Below, one piece after another: positions 1-5,542 of a stretch of DNA of 6,960 nt (position 1 is its first letter; each line of letters starts with the position of its first letter). Source of the DNA: CAVDHB01 sp963608705. GTDB lineage: Bacteria; Bacteroidota; Bacteroidia; Bacteroidales; Bacteroidaceae. The notes under the pieces are model-generated. The model saw only the letters and a program-made list of their open reading frames with translations. It did no database searches and was not told where the DNA came from. The stretch is taken from positions 1-6,960 of the forward strand of contig CAVDHB010000070.1 in NCBI GenBank assembly GCA_963608705.1. The letters run 5' to 3'. Both the position numbers and the translations under genes were made by a program.

Positions 1-116
1 GAGAGGAAGGCACGGGAAAGGTCAGAAGATAAAATAGAATTAACTGATGGTAAATGATTTAGCAATTAGAATCTTCCGACCGCTCATGATTTGCAATCCG
101 ATTTAACAAGTGAATG
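1..116. other. Left-edge sequence, no gene assigned
   Basis: No gene can be called. All three plus-strand frames are open from the window edge and close early (stops at 30-32, 35-37 and 55-57), so the C-terminus of a plus-strand gene lying mostly to the left is possible. The fragments are too short to identify. No RNA gene is recognised. If a plus-strand gene does end here, the hairpin repeat starting near 116 would lie in its 3' untranslated region. Confidence 0.3.
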
Positions 117-188
117 TGGAGATGCGATGAATCGCATTTCTACTTATTATATTGCAACATATAAGACAGGAGTATGATATGTTTGCGA
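116..188 (+). repeat. Two-hairpin dispersed repeat, copy 1
   Basis: Two stem-loops in series. Hairpin A pairs 119-128 with 131-140 (GAGATGCGAT / ATCGCATTTC) and extends outward through 116-118 / 141-143, with G.T pairs at 121/138 and 118/141. Hairpin B pairs 154-162 (GCAACATAT) with 177-186 (ATATGTTTGC), with one bulged T and a 14-nt loop AAGACAGGAGTATG. The block 151-200 matches 6479-6528 at about 39 of 50 positions by eye, in the same orientation. All non-Watson-Crick pairs are G.T as written on plus, so the plus strand is the likely folding strand. It lies 3' of the phosphodiesterase gene on the opposite strand and has no T-run there, so it is not an obvious terminator for that gene. Function is unknown; a REP/MITE-like or 3'-UTR RNA element fits. 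Confidence 0.65.
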
Positions 189-212
189 ATAATCATTTTA
201 TTTGCACAAGCC

Positions 213-1418
213 TTACTTCAACATATCCTTTACCGTCCCCAGACTGCCATCATTCTTAGACGGGGTAATGCCTAACAAACGGCAGAGCAGCGGATAAATG
301 GAGGTGTTCACAAAGACACCCGAACGAGTGTAGCCTTTCTTGAAATCAGGGCCACTGGCACGAAACAGGGCGTGCATATCACTGTATGTGGGGTCATAGC
401 CATGATTGCCGGGGCTGACTTTCCGACGGTCAGAGATAACCCATCCCACATCGGGAAGTACCACTATCTCACCTACATTTGGATTCGATCCGTAGTGCAA
501 GTAGGCAGGGACCTCCTTCTTTTCCCACACACGGATATGCGGCACATGGGATAATGCCTTCTTTATTTTCGCCTCACATCCCTTGCGGGCGAATACCAGC
601 GTGGGTAAATCCTGTGATATACGGGTGTACCACTTCGGATTCAACAGGGGCAGGATATTGAGGATGCGTTCAGAGGAAGTATGCGTCATGCCGTGGTCGG
701 CAGTCACTATGAAGTTAATCTTGTCTCCATAAGGCAAGGCTCGCAGATCGTTGTACAACATCTCCAAGAGACAGTCCATGCGCTCCACGGCACTCCTTGT
801 CTCGGCAGAAGCCGGGCCATACACATGACCGCTGTGGTCGGGTTCCTCAAAATAAGCCATCACCAATCGAGGACGCTTCTCCGAAGGCAGTTCCAACAAG
901 TGCTCCACCTCAGCCACCCGTTCGGGAAAGGTGAGCAACGAACGGGTGTCATACACCTTGTAATAAGTGGGGTACATCCCCTTCACGGCCACATCCGACC
1001 CCGGCCAATAGACCACGCCCGTCTTCAAACCCTGTCTTTGCGCTGTCACCCACACAGGCTCACCGCCGTAGAAGCGAGGATTGAACTTGGTGGCCGAATC
1101 GCCTATGCTGTACGTCAGTCCTGAAGCCCGGTCATAGAATTTGTTGGCGATGAGACCGTGATGATCTGGCACCAGCCCTGTGGCCAGCGTGTAATGATTC
1201 GGGAAAGTCTTGGAGGGAAAGGAAGGTTGCATCTCGGCTTGTACACCTTCCTGCGCCAGACGGTCGAGAAAAGGTGTGTGGTACATCTTTGTGTAGTCCC
1301 AACGGAAACCGTCTAAGGAGATTATTACCGTGTAATGATCGTTTTGCGCAAAAACGGAGGCGACTCCTATCAAAAGAAAGAAGAAAACCGCCAGCAGTGA
1401 ATTTAATTTATTACCCAT
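213..1418 (-). CDS. Secreted nucleotide pyrophosphatase/phosphodiesterase
   Basis: A 401-residue enzyme of the alkaline phosphatase superfamily, type I phosphodiesterase/nucleotide pyrophosphatase (NPP) branch. These two-zinc enzymes cleave phosphodiester or pyrophosphate bonds of nucleotides and similar substrates. An N-terminal signal peptide (hydrophobic residues 8-22, likely cut after SVFA at 24) predicts export to the periplasm. Family motifs are complete: SLDGFRWD with metal ligand D36; KTFPNHYTLATG with nucleophile T71; N92, which sits 21 residues after the nucleophile as the stabilising Asn does in NPPs; GGEPVWVTAQRQG (118-130); EPDHSGH with D194/H198; TADHGM with D241/H242; and GNHGYD with H339. 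Length is normal for a compact bacterial NPP. The start gives an intact signal peptide and sits about 25 nt below a promoter box. It lies downstream of phoU but behind a terminator and 231 nt, so it is probably a separate unit. The link to phosphate scavenging is inferred from position; the substrate cannot be read from sequence. Confidence 0.93.
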   Translation of the reverse strand: MGNKLNSLLAVFFFLLIGVASVFAQNDHYTVIISLDGFRWDYTKMYHTPFLDRLAQEGVQAEMQPSFPSKTFPNHYTLATGLVPDHHGLIANKFYDRASGLTYSIGDSATKFNPRFYGGEPVWVTAQRQGLKTGVVYWPGSDVAVKGMYPTYYKVYDTRSLLTFPERVAEVEHLLELPSEKRPRLVMAYFEEPDHSGHVYGPASAETRSAVERMDCLLEMLYNDLRALPYGDKINFIVTADHGMTHTSSERILNILPLLNPKWYTRISQDLPTLVFARKGCEAKIKKALSHVPHIRVWEKKEVPAYLHYGSNPNVGEIVVLPDVGWVISDRRKVSPGNHGYDPTYSDMHALFRASGPDFKKGYTRSGVFVNTSIYPLLCRLLGITPSKNDGSLGTVKDMLK

Positions 1419-1443
1419 GTTATTTTAGTTAGTGTTTGATATG

Positions 1444-1451
1444 CAAAGATA
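1444..1451 (-). promoter_or_regulatory. Promoter -7 box for the phosphodiesterase gene
   Basis: Read on minus, this is TATCTTTG, an exact match to the Bacteroidota -7 consensus TAnnTTTG. It lies 25 nt before the start codon, which leaves a short A-rich leader typical of the group. No good TTTG -33 box is seen at the expected distance, so the call rests on the -7 box and its position. No TGTAAC-type heptamers occur nearby, so there is no sign of direct PhoB control. Confidence 0.5.
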
Positions 1452-1528
1452 CAAACTTTTGTGGAAGAGGATTAATGCGCCTGAACAAAACGGGGCAGTC
1501 CGCCTGAACGAGTGTCTGACTGATGGTG

Positions 1529-1552
1529 GGAGACGCGATGAATCGCGTCTCT
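1529..1552 (+). repeat. Stand-alone palindromic hairpin (hairpin A type)
   Basis: A perfect 10-bp inverted repeat, GAGACGCGAT / ATCGCGTCTC (1530-1539 with 1542-1551), plus an outer G.T pair. It closely matches hairpin A at 119-140 and at 6402-6423; against the latter the 22-nt core differs at a single base. It sits between the phoU terminator and the promoter of the phosphodiesterase gene, with no plus-strand gene next to it. This suggests a mobile or amplified palindromic repeat rather than a terminator. The hairpin B part of the longer repeat is absent here. Confidence 0.65.
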
Positions 1553-1595
1553 ACTATTTTATGCTTCCGCTTGAACAGCATGGCGAGAAACAACA

Positions 1596-1627
1596 CGGAC
1601 TGCCGGAAATCACTTCCCGGCAGTCCG
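1596..1627 (-). terminator. Intrinsic terminator of the pst-phoU transcript
   Basis: Read on minus, this is a 14-bp stem (CGGACTGCCGGGAA / TTTCCGGCAGTCCG) closed by a GTGA tetraloop of the GNRA type and followed by TGTTGTTTCT. It starts 22 nt after the phoU stop. One pair is a G.U wobble on the minus-strand RNA but an A.C mismatch on the plus strand, so minus is the working direction. The T-run is interrupted, but stem strength and placement make this the likely end of the phoU transcript. Confidence 0.75.
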
Positions 1628-1649
1628 CTCTTTCTGAATATGAATTTGA

Positions 1650-2366
1650 TTAATTTTGTCCTTCGTCTATACGATGCGCCAACGCCTTGTCTATCTTCGC
1701 ATTGTCTGCACTGTGCTTCAGCACCTCTGCGTCAATGTAGAAGACAATCTCTTCAGCTAAGTTGGACACATGGTCTCCGGCACGCTCCAGACGCAGGAAC
1801 ACACTCTTCAGATTGAAGCAGTAAGTCAGCTTGTCGGGATGAGCCTGCGCATATTCCACCAAAGCCGGAGTCACGGCAGCGTTGATGTCGTCCACCAACT
1901 TGTCCTTGGCGAAGACACTGTTGGCCAGACCGAGGTCTTCTTTCTCCAACGACTCTTTCGTGGTAGACAGCATATCCAGCACACGGTCTGCCATCTCCTT
2001 GAAGCGCAGTTTCTCGAAGAGTTCTGTATCAGGAGTGTCACCCTCGCTTTTAATCACGAAGCGGGCGATGCCCTCGGCGAAGTCGCCGATACGCTCCAAG
2101 TCGCAATTAATACGAGACATGGCCAACACGAAACGCAAATCAATGGCCACGGGATTGTACAGCACCAGGAAGTCCTCCACGTCGCAATCCAGCTTCAACT
2201 CTGAAGCGTTCACCCGCTTCTCACGGATAAGCACGTCCCACGCCCTGTCCTTGTCGGCTGTGAGGACTGCCTCGCATACGGTCTGCAACTGATCATAGAC
2301 CAACGTCCACATTTCCAACACTTCCTTACGTATTCTCTTTAATTCTTCATCTACAAACTTTACCAT
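1650..2366 (-). CDS. phoU: Phosphate transport system regulatory protein PhoU
   Basis: A 238-residue all-helical cytoplasmic protein built of two repeated three-helix bundles, the usual PhoU size and shape. PhoU links the Pst transporter to the sensor kinase and damps phosphate uptake and Pho signalling when phosphate is plentiful. The repeat signatures are visible: DLERIGDFAEGIA (about residues 88-100) in the first half and LERAGDHVSNLAEEIVFY (about 193-210) in the second. Their Glu/Asp residues are the metal-binding positions in the family. It follows pstB on the same strand, but after a 115-nt repeat-rich spacer rather than the 6-8 nt seen elsewhere in the operon, so its expression may be set separately. 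An AGGAG lies only 2 nt before the ATG, closer than a classical Shine-Dalgarno. The N-terminus MVKFVDEEL fits a complete first helix, so the start is probably right. A strong terminator follows. Confidence 0.95.
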   Translation of the reverse strand: MVKFVDEELKRIRKEVLEMWTLVYDQLQTVCEAVLTADKDRAWDVLIREKRVNASELKLDCDVEDFLVLYNPVAIDLRFVLAMSRINCDLERIGDFAEGIARFVIKSEGDTPDTELFEKLRFKEMADRVLDMLSTTKESLEKEDLGLANSVFAKDKLVDDINAAVTPALVEYAQAHPDKLTYCFNLKSVFLRLERAGDHVSNLAEEIVFYIDAEVLKHSADNAKIDKALAHRIDEGQN

Positions 2367-2380
2367 AGCTCCTATTTCAA

Positions 2381-2475
2381 ATGTTTAATTATCAGTGTTT
2401 GACATGATGTTTAATTATTAGTGTTTAATGTTTAATTGATTAAGCACATCTTCAATAAAACATTAAACACTAATA
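2381..2475 (-). repeat. Direct and inverted repeats in the pstB-phoU spacer
   Basis: Two direct copies of a 22-bp AT-rich unit lie at 2381-2402 and 2407-2428 (20 of 22 identical), with a partial third start at 2428. An inverted copy at 2458-2475 pairs perfectly over 18 bp with 2416-2433, with a 24-nt loop. On the transcript the stem starts 6 nt after the pstB stop codon and ends about 50 nt before phoU. It could slow 3' decay of the pstCAB part, partly terminate transcription, or be an RNA processing site. The left arm can also pair with the more distal direct copy (2390-2400, 11 bp with one G.U), so two folds compete. The repeats are certain; the function is inferred. Confidence 0.65.
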
Positions 2476-2481
2476 CGCGTA

Positions 2482-3240
2482 TTATCCAAATCGTCCCGTG
2501 ATGTAATTCTGGGTAGCTTCCTTGGACGGATTCGTAAAGATTTTCTTCGTGTCGTCAAACTCGATGAGTTGCCCGAGGTAGAAGAACGCAGTCTTATCGC
2601 TCACACGGGTGGCCTGCTGCATATTGTGGGTCACAATCACAATCGTGTAGTCATTCTTGATTTCGTGAATCAATTCCTCCACCTTGGCCGTGGAAATGGG
2701 GTCCAATGCGGAAGCAGGCTCGTCCATCAGCAACACGGAAGGCTGCACGGCCATGGCACGGGCGATACACAGACGCTGCTGCTGACCGCCGGAAAGAGCG
2801 TAAGCCGATTTCTTCAGCTTATCTTTCACCTCATTCCACAAGGCGGCGCCTTTCAAAGTCTTCTCCACTCTCTCGGCGATGAAGTCCTCGTCCTTCACAC
2901 CATTCACACGCAGCCCGTAAGCCACATTCTCGTAAATGCTCTTCGGAAAAGGATTCGGACGCTGGAACACCATGCCCACACGCTTGCGCAGTTCGTCCAC
3001 CTGCACATTCTTGGCGTAAATGTTCTGCCCGTCGATATTGATTTCTCCCTCCAGCTTCGTGCCAGGAATCAAATCGTTCATACGGTTGAACAGACGGAGG
3101 AATGTGGACTTACCGCAGCCTGAGGGGCCGATAAAGGCAACCACTTCATGCTCCTCCACCGTGAGGTTTATGTCTTTCAAGGCATGAAATCCACCATTGT
3201 CATAGTAGAAATCTACATGCTTCGCTTCAATCTTGCTCAT
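2482..3240 (-). CDS. pstB: Phosphate ABC transporter ATP-binding protein PstB
   Basis: A 252-residue ATPase that powers phosphate import through PstC/PstA from the cytoplasmic face of the inner membrane. The nucleotide-binding domain is complete: Walker A GPSGCGKST (38-46), Q-loop glutamine at 93 in VFQRPNPFP, ABC signature LSGGQQQR (149-156), Walker B VLLMDEP (169-175) with catalytic E174, D-loop SALD (177-180), and switch histidine H205 in VTHNMQQA. The segments FNRMNDLIPG and QRPNPFPKSIYENVAYG are characteristic of PstB rather than other importers. Length is standard. It starts 8 nt after the pstA stop, so translation of the two is probably coupled. The leader is A-rich with no clear Shine-Dalgarno, as is normal in this group. 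The stop codon overlaps the 12-bp palindrome AATACGCGTATT at 2472-2483, which opens the repeat-rich spacer before phoU. Confidence 0.97.
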   Translation of the reverse strand: MSKIEAKHVDFYYDNGGFHALKDINLTVEEHEVVAFIGPSGCGKSTFLRLFNRMNDLIPGTKLEGEINIDGQNIYAKNVQVDELRKRVGMVFQRPNPFPKSIYENVAYGLRVNGVKDEDFIAERVEKTLKGAALWNEVKDKLKKSAYALSGGQQQRLCIARAMAVQPSVLLMDEPASALDPISTAKVEELIHEIKNDYTIVIVTHNMQQATRVSDKTAFFYLGQLIEFDDTKKIFTNPSKEATQNYITGRFG

Positions 3241-3248
3241 ATTTTGTA

Positions 3249-4136
3249 TTATTTAGTTTTCAGTTTTTTCTGGAAGTAATTACGTAAGAAGTTCGCCAAG
3301 AGATTGACAAACAGGATGATGATAATCAGCACGAGTGCCGTACCATAGGCGATGGGCACTTGCTTGTCCATATCCGTGCCTGAAGTGGCCAGCACATACA
3401 GGTGGTAAGGCAACGCCATACACTGGTCGAAGACGCTGTGGGGCAACTGTGGCAGGAAATAAGCGGCACAGGTGAACAGAATCGGCGCCGTCTCGCCGGA
3501 GATACGTCCCAAGGCCAGAATCAGACCTGTGATGATGTTCGGCATGGCCATCGGCAAAATCACGTGCCAGATAGTCTGCAATTTTGTGGCTCCCAAGGCG
3601 CGGCTTCCCTCGCGGTAACTGTTGGGGATGGCCTTCAACGCCTCCTCCGTGGTACGAATCACCAACGGAAGAGCCAAGAGACCCAAGGTGAACGAACCGG
3701 CGATGATGCTATCTCCCCATCCGAAGAAATTCACGAAGAGAGACATACCGAACAGTCCGAAAACGATGGAGGGAATGCCCGCCAGGTTGTTCGTCATCAT
3801 GCGGATAAAGCTGACCAGCCGTCCGCTGCTGGCGTACTCATGCATATAAATACCACTCATGATACCCAGCGGGAAAGCGATGATGGCACTGCCTATCATC
3901 AAGTAGAACGTACCCACGATGGCCGGCCAGATACCGCCGCCCTTCATACCGTCTGTCGGAGGAGTGGTGATAAAATCCCAACTCATCACGCCGGCACCTT
4001 TGATGATGATGAAAGCGAGGATGATAAACAGAATGGCCACGATAGCCGCGCTCAGCACCTTGAAGAGTCCGAAGGCGATACCCTCGGCCAACATCTTCCG
4101 TGCGTGATTGTTCTCAGGAAATATTGGCTTGTCCAT
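3249..4136 (-). CDS. pstA: Phosphate ABC transporter permease PstA
   Basis: A 295-residue inner-membrane permease that forms the phosphate channel together with PstC. The first membrane segment is about residues 24-46, followed by a short periplasmic loop and the MetI-like permease core from about residue 70 to 285. The cytoplasmic coupling loop (EAA motif) runs over about residues 164-195, EEALKAIPNSYREGSRALGA and onward, and would contact PstB. The motif GRISGETAPIL (210-220) is typical of PstA. The C-terminus is lysine-rich (KKLKTK) and cytoplasmic. Length matches the family and, unlike PstC here, there is no insertion after the first membrane segment. It lies 6 nt after the pstC stop and 8 nt before pstB, a tight operon arrangement. 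Confidence 0.96.
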   Translation of the reverse strand: MDKPIFPENNHARKMLAEGIAFGLFKVLSAAIVAILFIILAFIIIKGAGVMSWDFITTPPTDGMKGGGIWPAIVGTFYLMIGSAIIAFPLGIMSGIYMHEYASSGRLVSFIRMMTNNLAGIPSIVFGLFGMSLFVNFFGWGDSIIAGSFTLGLLALPLVIRTTEEALKAIPNSYREGSRALGATKLQTIWHVILPMAMPNIITGLILALGRISGETAPILFTCAAYFLPQLPHSVFDQCMALPYHLYVLATSGTDMDKQVPIAYGTALVLIIIILFVNLLANFLRNYFQKKLKTK

Positions 4137-4142
4137 TTTCTA

Positions 4143-5333
4143 TTACTTGTTTTTCGATTTAGAAGAAATGTATTCCACACTGCTGTTGATAATCAAGGTG
4201 ATGAAGAACAGTACTACGCCCAAAAGGAACAAGGACTGATAATGCGGTCCTCCCTCAGGAGCCTCTCCCAGCTCAGCAGCGATGGTAGCCGGAATCGTAC
4301 GCAACGGATCCGTGATAGACAAAGGTATCACTGCGGCGTTACCTGTCACCATCAACACAGCCATCGTCTCACCGAACGCACGGCCTATGCCCAACACCAC
4401 GCCGGAAGTCAATCCAGAGATGGAATAAGGCATTACTACCTTATATATAGTCTGCCAACGGGAGGCTCCCAAGGCCAAGCTGGCCTCACGCTGCGAACGC
4501 GGACAGTTCAGCATAGCGTCCTCTCCCACCGTGATAATCGTGGGCAGCGCCATGATGGCCAGGACAATGGCCCCGGCCAATCCACTCTCGCCCACCGGCA
4601 GATGAAACACGTCCTGCAACATCGGCACGATGACAATCAAGCCGAAGAAGCCGTAGACCACCGAGGGAATACCGTTCAGCAGCTCGATAATCGGCTTCAA
4701 TATGGCTCGCATCTTCGGGCTGGCCACTTCCGACATATAGATGCACACGGCCAATCCGAAAGGAAGTGCGAAGAGAATGGCGAAAACCGTCACCCATATC
4801 GTACCCATCACCAACGGCACGAAACCGAACTGCGGAGCCGGAGTAGCTGTGGGGAACCACTCATTGCCGAAGAAGACCTCGGAGAAAGAGACGGTGTGGT
4901 CTTTCAGTCGCTTGCCGCTGAAATCCTTGCCCACAAACTCGGCAGGCACAAACCCTATGATGCCCGGATTCTGCGCCACCAGCTTGCTGATGCAGGCCTC
5001 GGCGTGTTCATAATTCGCGCCCAGCTCTTTCTCACTGAAGAAGTTCAGCATGTCCTCAAAGCGGAACACCTTCACGGGAGCGTCTTTTCCTCCCACGTCC
5101 TTCCAGTTCTTGACATCCTCATCGAAGACCTCTTTGATTTGCTGTGCGTCAAGCTCATTCACCGGGTTTTCCTTGTTCACCACCAGGGTGTACCCATCCT
5201 CGATAGTCTTCTGCGAAAAGAGGCCGAACCCTTCCGAGAAAAGGAAGACCACAATCAACAGAATGACCACGCTGGTGAGGAAGCCACTGCATGTAATCAC
5301 TCCGGTAATTACTTTTTCTACTAATTTTTTCAT
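4143..5333 (-). CDS. pstC: Phosphate ABC transporter permease PstC with periplasmic insert
   Basis: A 396-residue inner-membrane permease that pairs with PstA. The first membrane segment is about residues 12-35. The permease core starts near NEWFPTATPAPQFGFVPLVMG (157-177), with further segments to about 388. The EAA coupling loop is at 271-302 (EDAMLNCPRSQREASLALGA and onward), and the core contains IGRAFGETMAV (316-325). Between segment one and the core, residues about 41-150 form an insert that most PstC proteins lack. It resembles part of the PstS fold: VVNKENPVNEL, a VF, then NWKDVGG and NPGIIGFVPAEF parallel VVVNPRNPVSHL, IF, NW and EGAIGYVGMAY of the PstS in this window. The SRETSSGT anion-binding loop of PstS is replaced by RFEDMLN, so the insert probably does not bind phosphate by itself. 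The ATG at 5333 is preferred over an in-frame ATG at 5363: MKKLVEK leads directly into the first membrane segment, and the upstream ATG adds only a polar stub and crowds the promoter. First gene of the minus-strand operon. Confidence 0.95.
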   Translation of the reverse strand: MKKLVEKVITGVITCSGFLTSVVILLIVVFLFSEGFGLFSQKTIEDGYTLVVNKENPVNELDAQQIKEVFDEDVKNWKDVGGKDAPVKVFRFEDMLNFFSEKELGANYEHAEACISKLVAQNPGIIGFVPAEFVGKDFSGKRLKDHTVSFSEVFFGNEWFPTATPAPQFGFVPLVMGTIWVTVFAILFALPFGLAVCIYMSEVASPKMRAILKPIIELLNGIPSVVYGFFGLIVIVPMLQDVFHLPVGESGLAGAIVLAIMALPTIITVGEDAMLNCPRSQREASLALGASRWQTIYKVVMPYSISGLTSGVVLGIGRAFGETMAVLMVTGNAAVIPLSITDPLRTIPATIAAELGEAPEGGPHYQSLFLLGVVLFFITLIINSSVEYISSKSKNK

Positions 5334-5389
5334 GACTTGTACACTTTTATTTTTCTGTCGCAAAATTCCCCTTTTGGTGTGACTTTCCT

Positions 5390-5418
5390 ATGAAAAACCT
5401 GTTACAATTCAATTACAT
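5390..5418 (-). promoter_or_regulatory. Pho-box-like array facing pstC
   Basis: Read on minus, heptamers ATGTAAT (5418-5412), TTGTAAC (5407-5401) and the weaker TTTTCAT (5396-5390) are each separated by 4 bp, an 11-bp period. This is the geometry of the E. coli PhoB site, direct CTGTCAT-like heptamers with 4-bp spacers. It lies 57-85 nt before the pstC start. A weak -7 candidate, GAATTTTG, lies at 5368-5361. Direct activation of the pstCAB-phoU operon by a PhoB-type regulator under phosphate starvation is inferred. Confidence 0.62.
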
Positions 5419-5435
5419 TTCATCCTCGTTAACGA

Positions 5436-5475
5436 CTGTAACACGAATGTAACCCCCGCGAAAGAAGCTTGTAAC
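5436..5475 (+). promoter_or_regulatory. Pho-box-like array facing pstS
   Basis: CTGTAAC (5436-5442), ATGTAAC (5447-5453) and TTGTAAC (5469-5475) lie in direct orientation. The first two are 11 bp apart and the third is 22 bp further, with an in-phase non-matching slot at 5458. Period and 7+4 layout match PhoB operators, with TGTAAC in place of the E. coli TGTCAT core. The last heptamer ends 10 bp before the likely -7 box, so it overlies the -33 region, where an activator would stand in for a poor -33 box. Confidence 0.68.
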
Positions 5476-5485
5476 ACGAAACCTC

Positions 5486-5493
5486 TTATTTTG
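5486..5493 (+). promoter_or_regulatory. Probable -7 box of the pstS promoter
   Basis: TTATTTTG is one mismatch from TAnnTTTG and predicts transcription starting near 5500, with a leader of about 40 nt. A TTG at 5469-5471 is the only -33 candidate. The spacing is shorter than usual, which fits a promoter that depends on an activator bound at the adjacent TGTAAC array. The leader before the ATG at 5543 is A-rich with no clear Shine-Dalgarno. Confidence 0.45.
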
Positions 5494-5542
5494 CACACGT
5501 CAAGAAGACAAACAGGATAAACAAATACATATTATACAAAAG

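Noticed and set aside
117..143. Hairpin A copy 1 as terminator of the phosphodiesterase gene
   Set aside because: On the minus strand it is not followed by a T-run, and its G.T pairs become A.C mismatches. It lies about 70 nt past the stop, so it is better read as part of the dispersed repeat.
1432..1653. A 73-codon plus-strand frame between phoU and the phosphodiesterase
   Set aside because: It runs through the phosphodiesterase promoter, the palindromic hairpin and the phoU terminator. The structured DNA explains the region better than a protein.
3402..5324. A 640-codon open frame on the plus strand, antisense to pstA and pstC
   Set aside because: Its product is rich in His, Arg, Gln and Asp, has no domain or membrane pattern, and exactly opposes two well-conserved permease genes. 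It is the usual antisense shadow of GC-rich codon use.
5334..5363. Upstream in-frame ATG for pstC at 5363
   Set aside because: It adds ten polar residues before a natural N-terminus and would leave a very short leader below the Pho-box array. The ATG at 5333 is the better start.
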